NCBI GenBank assembly: GCA_021464415.1
Contig: CM038470.1
Coordinates: 40,976,099-41,040,098 of the forward strand
Direction of reading: 5' to 3'
DNA from: Lonicera japonica
Lineage: Eukaryota > Streptophyta > Magnoliopsida > Dipsacales > Caprifoliaceae
DNA: 64,000 bases
In this document: in pieces, positions 12,557 through 25,304 of the stretch
Numbering within the stretch: position 1 is the stretch's first letter
Layout: each line of letters starts with the position of its first letter
Made by a program: the position numbers and the translations under genes
Notes under the pieces: model-generated
The model's input: only the letters and a program-made list of their open reading frames with translations
Databases searched by the model: none
Told to the model about the DNA's origin: nothing

Positions 12557-12870
12557 GAGTCCGTTCAGTAATGTTTTCGGAGAAAATTTTTTGAGAAAAT
12601 TTTCAGAAAATGAAAATGAGAAAATGAATTTTTTTAGAACAAAAACAGTGAAAACATTTTTCGAGAATGAAAATAGTGAAAATAAAGATTGCAAGAGTGA
12701 GAATGGAGAGAACGTCATTTTGGCGTTTTTGCATTTTATGCTTTAAGCGTGAATTCATTCTCCGAAAACATTTTCTGTGTTTTTATCAACATCCCACCGA
12801 ATGCATTTTTTATCCATTTTTGGACTCAAAAAACAAAAACAGGCCTCTAAAAATGCTACTGAACAGACCC
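12557..12870. mobile_element. Tourist-like MITE (PIF/Harbinger type)
   Basis: A 314-bp element with imperfect inverted termini: GAGTCCGTTCAGTA on the left and the reverse complement of TACTGAACAGACCC (GGGTCTGTTCAGTA) on the right. Both sides are flanked by TTA (12554-12556 and 12871-12873), the 3-bp target preference of PIF/Harbinger elements. It is A-rich, with 'gaaaatg' motifs on the left and their complement on the right. It encodes nothing convincing. Confidence 0.75.
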
Positions 12871-12989
12871 TTATACATCCGATAAATTTGCGTTAGCTCT
12901 TCTGAACTCAATCCAATGTTTTGGAAAAGTCTTGGGGGCATATATGGGTAGTATACGAAAGTGTAAATCATCATTGACTAGGCCACTCG

Positions 12990-15738
12990 AAGCTGTAATT
13001 TGGCTTAAGTGCAATTAACAATGTGATTACATGAAATTAATGAACAGGCATTACATTTGTTGTTGACCATGAAACTTAGAAATTTAATAGATTTGCCCCA
13101 AATGTGCATTTTACTGCATTTAACTTCATATTGTAGTGCCAGAATGTAGAATGTTTTCCCAAGATCAGAAAAACGGTCTGTAGCTTTCTTACTTTTCACT
13201 AACATATTATCCATATTAACTTCCATTGATTTCCCAATTTCTTCTACAAACATCTTTATCACCAACCTCTAATATAAGGAACTTGCATTCTCAAGGCCAA
13301 AAGGCACGACTTTGTAGCAATACAGACCCATTGTCGTGATGAAGGTTGTAGCTTGTTGGCTGGGGTTGAATAAAAGAATTTGATGATAGCCCACATATGC
13401 ATCTAGAAAGATTATTCTCTCATGCCCAGCAGTTGAATCCACCAATTGGTCAATTTTTTAAAGGGTAAAGTTGTCCTCTAGACACGCTTTCTCCAAATAT
13501 GTTAAGTCAATGCACACTTTCCATTTGCCATTTTCCTTCTTGATCACCACTAGGTTGGATATCCAATATGGGGACTCAGCTTTTCTGATTGCCCCAGCTT
13601 TTAACAAGTTTAGAACTTCCTCTTTTACAGCCTTGTCCTTTTCAAGTACAGCTCCCTTAGGCTTCTGTTTAATTGGCTTATAATTTTTATCAATGTGAAT
13701 CTTATGGCACATAACCTCAGTGTCGATGCGAGGCATATCGTAAGGTTTCTAGGAAAACACATCAATATTTGCTCATAGGAAGTTGACCATTTCTTTTCTC
13801 TCTTCATCACTTAACAAACTGCCAACCAAGAAGAACTTCTCGTCGATTTTTTTTTCATCTGTGGGGACTTGAACCTTCTCTTCAAAGACTTTCTCTTTGG
13901 GGTGCCCACATGTCCCACCATTAATGGGTTGTCCATGCTATGACTTATAACAGTTTTTGGAAGCATTTTCCCTCTGATGAGAGGTTTCAGGCTTGTCTCA
14001 TTTTCTCTTACCCTAATTCTTCTCAGTATCTTTATTCTTTTCCTTGCCCCCATCCTGAAGGTTCTCAGCCAGTACGGTTGGGCATTTTACTGCTATAGCA
14101 CTTTGCACAGCTATCCCAAAGCAGTAGAGCGCATCTTCTTGTTTTCCACCAACCACCACAATCCCTTCATCAGTTAGGAACCTAAGCTTTTAGTCGAGGG
14201 GGAGGTTACAACTTTCATCTGCCTCAACCACCCTCCGTCGAGTATAGCATTATATGGTAAATTTATATCTATGACAATGAACTTTACAGTTTTTTGTTTG
14301 AGGCCCAATCTAACTAGCACCTCGGTAATTTTAATTGACCACACTGCTTCTCCACTAAAATTGAAAAAGGGGAGTCGGCACTTTTGACTTGGGATGCAGG
14401 GAGTTTAAGCTTCTTAAACATTCTATGGTACATTATTTCTGATGAACTACTGGGATTAATTGATACCATTTTGACATAAAAGTTATTGATGTTCACAGTG
14501 ATCACCAACGCATCATTGTGTGGTGCATCCACTCCCTTCATATCCTTGTCAGTACATGTAAGCTTTTAAGATGTTTTACTATTTATTTCCTTATTATAAG
14601 CTATTAACATCACCTCGGCAACAAAAGCCTTTTCAACAGATTGGGCACTTTTAATCGGTACCCTAATGGCATTTTTTGTTATGTTATCCAAGTTAATCGA
14701 TACATGAATTGTTTCAATAACTCCAGTGACTACCTTGTTTGCTAGCCACTTTTGTGGTTCATCTTCACTATTGTCCACATAATCCTTTTCCTTTCTTTCT
14801 CGGCACTTTTAACATACTCGGCCAAATGGCATTTACTCACTAAACCTTCTAGAAATTGCTTGAGAGTTTTGCAATTCTCTGTCATGTGGCCATGGTCCTT
14901 ATAATAAGAACACCTGAGTTTGTTATTTCTTACTGCTGGGTTTCTACCCATTGGTCTTAGCCATTCGAAAAACAGCTTGATTCTATATGTCCAACATTAT
15001 TTTGTGAATAGGTTTGGTGAAAAATCGTATTCACTCCTTCGTATCCTTCCTCACTAACTTTAGAAAAATCCTCTTTCCTCTTTCTCTTAGACTTGTTAAG
15101 CTTTTCGATGCCGATTTCCTTAATTTCATTGTCTTTTACTCTGGCATACTCATTAATCCTTGAGAGCAGCTCATCAAAGGTATACGGAGGCACTCAGGTC
15201 AAGGAGTTATAAATTTTGTTGTTGTCTTTGGGTAGGCCATACTTAAAAGTATTTGGACAAACCTTAAATAATAGTCCTCTATCTCTTGATAAGTCTTTGG
15301 GTAGGCCATACTGGGGTTTTGTTGTTGGTTTTATTTTGGTGTGATTGTTTTGTTGACGAAGCAACAATGTCCTTTTCCTCATCTCGGGACACCGATTTCT
15401 TTAGGTGCTCTCTCAGAAGTGCCTGAAGAGCTTGATTTTTAAGCCTTAGCATGGTAATCTCGTTCTCAGAATCACCAGTAGCAACACTTTGATCATTATA
15501 ATTACTATCAACTTATCCTTTTGACTGGTAAGTAGTGGGATTGGACTTTCATTTCTTTAGAAGACTAGCGAAATGCCATCCCCATCAAGCTGTAGCGATT
15601 TAGAAACCTGTGGGTCATCATTGGTTCTTCTAGTCTGAAACATAAATGCATCTCTGGAAAAAGGTGTTATAGATCAATTGTTTGAAGTTTATCCAAAGGA
15701 AAATGAACTTGCTAAAAACTAGAAGAAAAAATGATCTT
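12990..15738 (-). pseudogene. Ty3/gypsy (Tat-like) gag-protease-RT remnant
   Basis: Minus strand, reading downward from the primer-binding site. Gag tail at 15193-14957 (PPYTFDELLSRINEYARVKD), then a zinc-binding motif near 14910 (CSYYKDHGHMTENC). The protease-like region at 14541-14314 has INPSSSSEIMY where a D-T/P-G-S-S motif is expected, so the catalytic Asp is lost. RT begins at 13736 (MPRIDTEVMCHKIHID...GKWKVCIDLTYLEKAC) and continues at 13265-13005 (GKSMEVNMDNMLVKSKK), where the Y-x-D-D core reads N-M-D-N. The remainder of pol is missing. Frames are broken at many places. The CPKDS-type RT motif and PBS suggest the Tat group; that lineage call is an inference. Confidence 0.8.
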
Positions 15739-15754
15739 CTCACAGACGGCGCCA
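15739..15754 (-). other. Gypsy primer-binding site
   Basis: On the minus strand reads TGGCGCCGTCTGTGAG, starting 2 nt after the LTR end (TTAGCACCCACA on the minus strand). Plant gypsy elements commonly start the PBS with TGGCGCCG. Confidence 0.65.
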
Positions 15755-15756
15755 AT

Positions 15757-16340
15757 TGTGGGTGCTAAGAAATTTTGGTCTTCCCACATAGTGAAGTTCT
15801 TAGCAACTTCAATATGAGAATTAATCGAAGGAGTAATGTGCAACAAATTTTTGGTTATAGGAAAGTTCCTTTAAGGATTTTTATATCCTTTTGGTAGTAA
15901 ATCCTCCTTTTTTGTGCATGTGTTTTTATTGATATTAGCTCCAAGGAAAAAACTTAATGGAGCATACCAATTACCAACTCTATCTTTCTCTCTCTCTCTC
16001 TCTCTCTCTCTCGCTCTCTATCTATTTCTACAATTAATTATTTGGCTAAAGATTGTGAACCCTTTGGATAGATTTTCGTTCTTCTATTTATAAGTATACA
16101 ATTGGGGTTTTAATGATCCATTAGGGTGGATAGTAAAATGACTATATAGGGTAAACTTGACTACCAATCCATTTCTTTTTAGGTGGTTTAGTTCTTATTG
16201 ACAACTAACTAACTTTGTGCTCTACAAGTGTCTTCCTCCTATTGATTTATACTGCCATCCCGGTGAAGCATCACGATTTCTTCATGTTGTACAGATGATG
16301 TGTTTCTATTAGCGGATGCACCAATCTCGACCTAACTGCT
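15757..16340 (-). mobile_element. Ty3/gypsy 5' LTR
   Basis: Begins at 15757 (TGTGGGTGCTAAG on the plus strand), next to the PBS of the gypsy remnant. It contains a (CT)n microsatellite near 15982-16014 (GA-rich on the transcribed strand). The upper end is uncertain: sequence near 16341 has no matching inverted terminus, so the LTR may be truncated where the next LTR-like segment begins. Confidence 0.5.
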
Positions 16341-16344
16341 CATT

Positions 16345-16719
16345 TATTGATGTACCAAGAAATTAGTATAATTTATCATACTAATTTATAATTTATAGAT
16401 CATATATTATTACTAATATTTTATTTTTAGTATTTCTCATGTGTTAGAAAGAGTTGGAGAAAATTGTGAAAAATAGAGAAATTAAAGTAAGTGAAGACAC
16501 CTAAAATGGTTTAATAATTTCAGATGCATGACTTTTTACTCAGAACTCCAAATCATGCAATTCTTGAGCCAAATTTGAAGTAATTTCGAGAATTACAACT
16601 TTGTAGTTCAGTATTTTTCTAAATTCAGCCATCTCGGGGTTTGAAATTGCGACACAAAATATAGCAGTTAAAAATAGGGGCAAATTCATTATATTAAACC
16701 CAAGCCCACTCACTCATCA
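16345..16719 (+). mobile_element. Athila-like LTR, left part
   Basis: Non-coding AT-rich sequence with the 'cagaactcc...attctt' and 'tttgtagttcagt' stretches typical of long plant gypsy LTRs. It is interrupted exactly at 16719 by the solo LTR and resumes at 19404, as shown by the CATCA duplication at both sides. Left boundary approximate. Confidence 0.45.
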
Positions 16720-19398
16720 TGTAACAACCCGCCTAATTAAGCAGGTGTTAACGGATGCTGTGTCTAATTAACAGCAAATAGACAAAAAGACATAACTAAT
16801 AAATTGAACAAAGTAGAGAAATCTAATAAAAATTCGGTATGAAGTATTCGTAAATAGTAAGAAATCCATCCTGTATAATAAACAACGCGAAAATATACAA
16901 TACTTCTCAAATCCATTACCATCCAAATTCGATAAATACAACTTGTACATCCATAGATAATACAACTACTCAACTTAATTAGAAGTTACAACTACTAATT
17001 CCATAGGGGCATCAGAGAAGACTTTAAGATGAACTTGGACCTGCTCGGCGACCTCTACCCAAGATACAATGTGTACCTAAAAGGAAAATGAGGGAGTGAG
17101 CCATAAATGGCCCAGTGGGAACTATAGGGAAAGGGAAAATGCCATGCATGATCATACCACAATATGATAGAGTTCACAATTTTAATTATTGACAAAATTC
17201 CTGATTTATACCAATTTATATAAAAAAAACTATTCATAAAGCATCAATATAATCTTATTAATTAACAATATGTATCTCACATGATAGCTGTATAAACATC
17301 CATCCACCACCTCCTCCTCCTCGACCTAATACCGGTACTAAACGGAATAAGATACTCACAAACGCACCCCACCTTTCCGTGGGTCTGTGCACTGGTAACC
17401 AAATTTTCGGCACCCCATCTTTACCATGGGCCTGTGCAATAATAAAATATAAGCATTTCTATACCGGTGCTTATCCGGTTCCAACAATCTCAATATCATC
17501 AACAAACCACTTGGTAGTAGTTGTACTCAGGGCAATATTTATAATGTCAACATTTTAATTCATGTGTTATAAAATTTCAAGAGCAATAAGAATAGTCTTT
17601 GTTGCTTTAACACTAAATAATTTTGTAGAATATCACATTTCTTTTATTTAACCATTATTATACCGAAAATGGCCAATAATAAAACCATCAATAATAATAA
17701 ACATGATCCAAAATCTCATATTTCTCCATGAATCACACTTGTACCAACCAAAGTTCTTAATTCCAAACATGTAGTGAAAACTAGTAAGAGGAGTAATACT
17801 AGACTGGCTAGTAATACCATAAAACACCTCATGTATATTTAACCAAAAGTTTAAATATGATTTTAAAGTTATGTATACTCAGGGAATAAGGTAATTTGTA
17901 CAAAAATTCCAATTATTAGGCATACATGTGGTGTATCAAGCCATTTCGGTACAAAAATCCCAAAGTAACACTTGTATAGCAACATGCATTATGATCAACC
18001 TTTTTATTCATCAACTACAGCACATATGATACTCATCTATAGGCTCAGATCTTATTTAACAAGTTTAAGCCACAAACACGCAAGGAAAAATCCGATTTTG
18101 GTACCGAAAGTCTAGTATTACTACTCAATCAACCATTTAAATCAAGGAATTGAAGAAAAGAGGGGAAGTTCCCACCTTAATCACTTCTGGACAGAAATGG
18201 AGAGTCCCAAAACGACCACCTACAGCCACCGATCGAGAAAACCGAGCTAGGAAATAGACTCACCACGCCAAAAACTTGAGAAATCCATAATTTCGGAGTA
18301 AAAACCATTGATTTGAGCTAGATACCTCATATTTCTCACCCTTTCTCTCTCTAGAAGTGTATACATATTTCCTCTGGTTTCAGGGGTCTAAAATGGTGTT
18401 TTAAGGAGTGAGGAAGACGGTCAAGGCTGGTCAAAGCCAATTAAAAACGAGCTGACTTGGTCAAACCCGGATTGACCAAAGGTGTCATGGTGCACTGTTC
18501 GTATTTTAGCCATAACTCTTTGCTCAGAACTCCGATTGGGATGATCTTTATATCAACGGAAATATAATTCAAATTTCCACAACTTTCCAAGAGGAAGTTT
18601 CTCCAAATTCATGATAGATTAATACCATAATTTAGTCGAAGATAGTGCTCTGCCGAAATTCAGCATAATCTGATTTTTGCTAATGGGCTTACTTCGCACT
18701 CTGTTTTGACCATCGAGGAGTGTGAACTAGCTTTCGGTCAAAACACAAAAGTTGTAGACTAATATAATATGAAACTATAGGAGGTTACGGAGTGGAATTT
18801 GGATAATTAATGAAGAAGTTATGAGTCTCCAAAGTTGACTAAAATCCAACCAACGAGTAGAAATTCCGTGTTCGAAAAATGCCTCCGAAGTGCTCGTTTC
18901 AATTCCGAATGTGACGAAACTTTCCAGAATAGTCCTAATAGATATTCATGACATGTTGGAAAAAACGGAACTGAATTCGGAGGTTTAAAAGTTCGTGAAC
19001 CACAAACGAGATTTGTAGGAATCGTTAAGGATATAATCCAATTATACTAAATACTCAAAATGCCTAAATGAAGTCCGAATTTAATGAAACTTTATTGGAA
19101 GTTTTAATAACTATAATGTGACATGTTAGAAAAGACTAAACTCAATTTGGAACTTCCTAGGTCGATAAACCGAATATAAGAAAAGTAGGAAAATCGAATA
19201 TTCAAGAATATGCCAAATTTTACAAGAACGCACCAAATTGCTCAAACTAGTTAAAAATTATATCAAACCCTTTTTTTTTACTCTATAACACCCAAGTGAC
19301 GTGTGGGAACATTCGGACTTGTTTAAGTCCACGAATGAATCGGACAAATAACCAACTAAATTAACGAAAATACACCTATTGAAATACGGGGTGTTACA
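16720..19398. mobile_element. Solo LTR of a Del/Tekay-type gypsy element
   Basis: A 2679-bp sequence starting TGTAACAACCC and ending GGGGTGTTACA, the inverted termini common in long-LTR chromoviruses. It is flanked by perfect 5-bp direct repeats CATCA (16715-16719 and 19399-19403). It contains no coding region, PBS or second LTR, so it is a solo LTR left by LTR-LTR recombination. The interior holds repeated 'taactttgaaact'-type motifs but no long ORF. Confidence 0.85.
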
Positions 19399-19403
19399 CA
19401 TCA

Positions 19404-20330
19404 GCTATTAAAGGCCCAGTAAGCTATTAAGTATAAGAAGCTCACTTAAGCCTAAAATGAGCCGAGTCTAAATTAATTAAAACCCAAAAGCTATCATCAT
19501 CAATCTATAAAAGAAGAAGAATAGCAGCAAAAATAAGGGAGAGCCGCACACAAGATGGGCACAGTTTCGATTTTTTTTCCTTCTTGCTAAATTTTCTTTC
19601 TTTTATCTTTATGAATTTAATTCAAGACCTTGAAGTCTAGAAGATCAAGTTTGTTTTATTCAATTAATTTATATGCCAAATTATTTTACTTTAATTTTAT
19701 TATTTTCTATTTATTTAATTTTATTCATGCTAGCGTAAATCTGTCCTAGGGTTAGAATGAATATATTTAATTAATTCCCTTGCACTTGTTCATGTAAATA
19801 TAATTCTTCCTATTGAATGCCTATTTTAATTGTTAAAAAATAAAGTGGATTCTCATTATTTTTTGTTGGATTCACCTTGAGTGTTTTGACTTTTATACAT
19901 AAGTTTGGCTATGAAAAAAATTATAATTGGATTTTTTAAATTAATGAAACTTGAATATTTTGTTTTTCGCAAATAATAGAGTCGAGAGACCAAATTATTG
20001 TGATACATGAGTAGAGTTTACGCGCATGAATACATAAGAAGATGATATTAAATATATCATTCCGAAACTCTAGTCAATTAATTCATTAATTTTGTTCTCT
20101 TGCTTAGTCTTATTTAATTTAGTTACATTACTTTAGTTTACTTGCTTTACTTTGTTTTATTTTATTTTTTTAATTACATAAACTTTTCTAACTAGATTGA
20201 GAGTTTAGATAAAAGTTAACAAGATAATTATAAAACATATTGTTTGAATCATTGTGAGATCAATCTCGCTTACACGCTATATTATAAACTGATTCGTGCG
20301 CTTGTGAGTATTAAAATTTCTTACAACATT
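19404..20330 (+). mobile_element. Athila-like LTR, right part
   Basis: Continuation of 16345-16719. The segment from about 19730 to 20325 is clearly related to 56800-57499: both contain 'aataatagagtcgagagacc', 'gcgcatgaata', 'gaagatgatatt' and end '...acgctatat...ttacaaca'. After the LTR end there is no clear PBS here, unlike at 57499 where TGGCGC follows. The left and right parts give an LTR of about 1.3 kb. Confidence 0.5.
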
Positions 20331-20466
20331 TATGTCGGCACTTGATGACGTCACCATGACCTTCTCGGTGTAGGTTCCTCACTAAACCTTCAACCCAAAT
20401 CTTCGTTGGGTCAAAGTTCTTGGCCCAGTTCTACAATGGGCAATCGACTAGATGAGCCGGACCAAA
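20331..20466. other. Short unassigned spacer
   Basis: Follows the LTR end and precedes the inverted-repeat element. It contains no ORF. Possibly a remnant of the internal region of the LTR element. Confidence 0.3.
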
Positions 20467-21803
20467 ATAAGTATAAATTTTTGGGGTTTATTGACTTAAC
20501 CCCCTACACTAATAATGGTATTTGAAAAAACCCCCTAAAATAATTTTTATTAGACATAACCTAAATCCTTTCTTCTCCTTCTTCCCCAATCTTCTCAAAT
20601 CATTTGTCCTCAAAAACCTTAATTTTCTAATTAGCTTCAAAAAATAGACAAATCAAATTCGATTCTAAATAAAAGAAAATTCAACTTAGATTTAAACCAA
20701 ATTGTGTTTCTTCTTCCACATCTTTCCTTTTCAATTCTTCACGCTCTCTCTACCATGTCACCGGCCCCGGCAAAGCTTGATCGGAGAACAATATTGTTAA
20801 TGGCATTGCGCAGCAAGCTCAAGGGCAAATGAAGATGGACCCTCCACCAATCCACCTCTCCATTCCCTCAACCCCAAATCCAAACTCTCACCATCTCCCC
20901 ACACATATATATATATATATATATATAACACTAAGAAATGATCATCAATTGCAAATGTTCATCGAAATTTCACACCAGCGTTGGAGTAAAAAAATTCAAA
21001 TTGATTCCCAAATCAAATACTTCATTAGTTACGATGAAGCATCGACCAAACCCCCTATCTTCTTCCCTTCACTCCCCGGCTCTTATGGAGCTCGAATATG
21101 CTCCTACTTTGCATCTCATCATGTCAGAGTAATTCAGTGTCACTGGCAAGGATGTGAAAAACAGGAAGATTGAGTGGAAGAGGGACCGGAATAAGAAGAT
21201 GAAGTATATATATACACATATGTGTGTGTATAGAGAGAGAAATAAAGCACATGGAAGATCAATTTGAGAAAAAAAACCCATCCCTCTCTCTATTGTATTA
21301 TTCTTTATCTCTCTTGAATTCTTCTCCTTTGTATCAATTTTGGTTGTTTGTTCGAATTGTAGGAGTATTGGGGATTGATTTTAGAGGACAAAAGAAAATT
21401 TTGGGTTTTCTCTCTCTAATTTTTTTTTTCTACTGTGTGCAATGACGATTAACGGTGGTGGAAGAAGAAAACGTGGTGAGTGGCCGATTTTTCTCACTAT
21501 ACAGGAGAAAATATGTTTAATTTCTACAAATAAATTAGCATGAAGTTTAGGAGTTGGGTGGTCGCCAGCTTTCGGTGAATGGCGAAGAAGAAGGGAGGTC
21601 ACAAGCAGGGGCTAGGGTTAAGGTCAGATAGAGAGAAAAAAAAAATTAGGGGGAAGGGGGCACATTTTGGTTAAAAAAAAGTTTAGAATGGATGAAAATT
21701 TAAAGCTTTCAGGATTTAGAGAGCAATATCTAATAAAAGTTATTTTAGAGAATTTTCACTATTTAAAGAGTTAAGTCAATAAATTCTTATAACTTTTATA
21801 TTC
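20467..21803. mobile_element. Non-autonomous element with ~100-bp inverted ends
   Basis: The left end (20469-20575: 'attgacttaaccccct', then 'aaaataatttttattagaca') matches the reverse complement of the right end (21700-21803: 'tctaataaaagttatttta', then 'agttaagtcaataa'). A partial second copy of the right half lies at 36663-37200 in the same orientation, with the same internal sequence (acccatccctctct, ttgttcgaattg). An (AT)n run lies at 20901-20926. Internal ORFs of 60-115 codons overlap on both strands and look non-coding. Exact ends and target duplication are not resolved. The long inverted repeats suggest a MULE-type MITE. Confidence 0.65.
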
Positions 21804-23068
21804 CCCAGCAAATTAGTAATTGGCCCAGTATTTTCGTACGTTGAATACTCAGACCCACATTGTTTGGGTAATTAGTGAACAACCCTTATTTTTGTTTTTG
21901 GCCCAAATTACTTAATATGTTTAATTCTATATTTTTATTTTTATTTTGATGTAAATGTCATGTTTACCCATTTCTTGGTTAAAAGGGTTTTACACATCTA
22001 GTAGTTACAACAGATTTTTTATATCCTAGATTTATGTAAATTGTTAGTCATTTAATTTGATAACCACCTTTACGATGTTTATCCATTTAAGTAAGTGTTT
22101 TTGTTGCATCTTTATCATTTTGTTTTTTACTCCTATATTTCTGCCGATCTATACAGTCCTTTGCATTTGCAGTTCGTTGCTGCTAAGTGCTTTTCGTCTG
22201 CTTGATCTCATATAGCATTCATTGGAGATCGTTCATTTATACGGAACATGTAATGTTAGCATTTTTTAATCTTAGTTTTGATTTATAATCCAATTATATT
22301 AGCACATGTAATGTGTTTGTTTGTAGGTTACAGAGTCGAAATTTTTCTGACATTTTACATTATGTTTTAATGATTGACATTGATGATATTTTTATAGTTG
22401 TGCTTATTTTTACAACTCGTATGGTTGATAAAACACAATGAAGTACTTTTTTTTAAGTCACATCAGTATTTTCCTTGGTTTATTAGCTGTATTCTATTGT
22501 TATTCCAAACATAGACTTCAAGTTCATATTAATATGACTTCAAATACATTTTATCATAGATTTAACGGCTGAATTATTAGTCGTTTTGTGATTTCTATTA
22601 AATAAAATGACTACACAAAAGTTGGACTGTTGTTATTCGCACTATTCTATTCATTTTCTGCTGTATTCTATTGTTATTCCAGTCATAGACTTCAAGTTCA
22701 TATTAATATGACTTCAAGTACATTTTAACATAGATTTAACGGCGGAATTATTCTATTCATATTTCAGTCATATTAGGGGTTGGTTAAGTGTGTTATGACT
22801 TCCAACAGTTATATTATGACTAATTACCATGTCATTGACTTTATTTCATTATTAATTCAAATGTAATTTGGCTATGCGACTTTCTGTATTATTTTTTATA
22901 TACTACCTAATTAGTAGCGAAATCTTCACAATATAAACACATGTCCAATTCTACACGTGAGAATCATCTATATTGCTTTAAAATGTTTTTCCATCAGTTT
23001 TTTGTGTTTATCTTTTTAGTCTTATTATTTGGACTTATTGTGTTAAACATGCTTTGGCAGTTTGTTAA
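21804..23068 (+). other. 5' flank of the MULE transposase region
   Basis: No ORF of note. It holds a direct duplication of about 93 bp: 22486-22578 and 22660-22752 (starting GCTGTATTCTATTGTTATTCC), offset by 174 bp. This may be the promoter/terminal region of the MULE. No terminal inverted repeat was identified, which is common for non-TIR MULEs of the Kaonashi type. Confidence 0.4.
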
Positions 23069-25304
23069 ATGGATTTCAATATTGAAGTTAACTGTAAGTT
23101 TGGCGAATTTGAGTCCGTCTTTAACATGTGATACTTTGTTCTTTCAAGTTATTTTTTGATATGGTAAGGTCTGTGTTCCCAAAGATTTCCAACTCCCCTT
23201 TTAAAGCCAGCTATGCAGTTTCTGGATATCCTACGCACTCAATTCAAGGTGATATGGACATGGAGTACATGTTTGCAGCACTTACCCTTATTGAATCCAA
23301 AATAGTTCATGTTAACATTGTTGCTGATATGGTAGATATTTCGTCATCGTCATATGATTTAATCACTGTCGATCCTCTAGTAGATACTGAGCCTGAGTTT
23401 GATATCGTTGAGCCATCGGCTAAACCGATGTTATTATCACAAGAGTGGGGTAGTTATATAAGTCATGTAAACCAAAAAATACCTGGTGGTGCAAAAGTAT
23501 TTCGAAGGATGGTGAAGTTATATGCTACTGAGATTGGATTCACAACTAGGTTTAAGAAAAATGAATTTTTGCGTGTCACAACAGTTTGTTTAGAAAGAGA
23601 GACACAACACTGTGAATGGCATGTGCATGCCATTCTATGTCATGCTAATGGACATTTTCGTATAAAGAGACTCAATAATGAGCACACGTGCATTGGCAGA
23701 TTTCAAGGAAGGCGCAATAAAATGATGACATAAAAATTTGTGGCATTCCTTATCTCTAAAACAATAGCCAAACAGCCACATTTTCCTGCAAAAGACATTG
23801 TCCGTAGATTCAAAGAATCTTATGGCGTTGCCCTGCCATACTGGAATGCATGGTATGGTCGGGAGGTTGCTAAGTTCGATCTACACGGTGATGATGAAGA
23901 ATCATACAAGATCCTGATACGCTACTGTAGAAAGTTTATGGAGACAAATTCTGGAAGTTTATGTTGCCTAGAGGTCGATAATTAGATACACCATTTTCGA
24001 CGTCTACTCATAGCTCCTGGAGGTTGCATTCAAGGTTTCAAATGGTGTAGGCCTTTGATATGCCTGGATGTGACATTTCCTAAGCATAAATTCAAAGGAA
24101 CTTTGATGGCGGCCACAGCCAAAAATGGTGACGGGGGTAATTTTTAAATTTTTTGTTACTTTTGGATGTGCGAATAAACTATTATTGTATGTCTAATATG
24201 AATTCATACACTTAACCTTTGTTTGATACGTTTGTTGATTTTCCACTTGCAGGCATATACCTTCTATGCTATGCCGTGGTAGACGCTGAAAATAGTGAAA
24301 ATTGGGGTTGGTCCGTTGATAGGTTGGCTGAATTTTTGATTCCACAGCAAAGGACTGTTATCTTTGTATCTAATAGGAATCAAGGACTTCTAGACGCTGT
24401 CAAACGTTTTTTTTCGATGTCTCCGCTTTCATATTGCTTGTTCCATCTTAAGAACAACTTACGTGCTAAGTTTCTAGGTGCTAAATTGCATGATGACAGG
24501 GAGAAACTAGTCGGAATATTCAACAAATGTGCATATGCATACAAACCATTCTCCTTCAATAAGTACATTAATGAATTGGTCGCGGAAGGCAAGGAACCTA
24601 TTGAAGAGTTTCTCCGTTATTTGCCGCATGTGCATTGGGCCAATGCATTTTTCCCCGGACAGAGATATGGCGAGATGAGCTCAAATATTGCATAGTCATT
24701 CAATTCCTGGGTTGTGGCAGAACACCACCTACCAATAACCCAATTAGTTGATGGTATAAGGGCAAAGATATTATCATTAACGGGGGAACGTAGAGCTAAA
24801 TCGCAACGAAGGAAGTCGGTCCTCTGCTTAACGAATGAGAAAATGTTACTTCTTTTAAATAAGGAAAGTAGGAATTACTTGGTGCGTTAAGTAGGCAACT
24901 TTCTGTTTGAGGTATCGGACAAACGAACATTTTTAGTGAATCTCACGGATCGCACGTGTTCCTGCGAAAGATGGAGGATAACGGGGTTTATATGCCTACA
25001 TGCAGTGGAGGCGTTATGTCAAATTGGAGGAAATGTTTATGATTATGTTGACCCTTATTTACGTGCTGATGTGTTTCGCAAAGTATATTCGTATCCAATA
25101 TACCCTGTCCCATCGCTTGACAAAGATGAACCATTTCAGCTAGATAAGATATGCCCATTACCTCCGACCACGAAGAAACAGCCAGGACGTCCTCGTAATA
25201 GCAGAATTAAATCGAATGGGAAACTTGCTAAACCAGTTAGACGATGTGGCCGTTGTAAGCAATATGGTCGTCATAATCGGAGATCTTGTAATACTCCTAT
25301 ATGA
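23069..25304 (+). pseudogene. Mutator-like (MULE) transposase pseudogene
   Basis: Encodes a DDE transposase that would cut and move the element. A likely start at 23069 (MDFNIEVNCKFGEF) is followed by a break, and the frame resumes near 23160. The N-terminal region includes GDMDMEYMFAALTL and the plant-MULE DNA-binding segment (23440-23730). Then FPAKDIVRRFKESYGVALPYW, the DDE core (LDVTFPKHKFKGTLMAAT), an intron at 24137-24252 with GT/AG ends, a SWIM zinc finger (CSCERWRITGFICLH) and a terminal knuckle (CGRCKQYGRHNRRSC). Broken: in-frame stops at 23731, 23983, 24693 and 24888. The second catalytic Asp reads Asn (VSNRNQG, 24372). The stop at 24693 falls where the A-E-S-F-N motif is expected. 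Confidence 0.9.

Noticed and set aside
20829..21602. Several ORFs of 60-115 codons in the inverted-repeat element
   Set aside because: They overlap on both strands, include microsatellite translation, and fall in an element with no other sign of coding.
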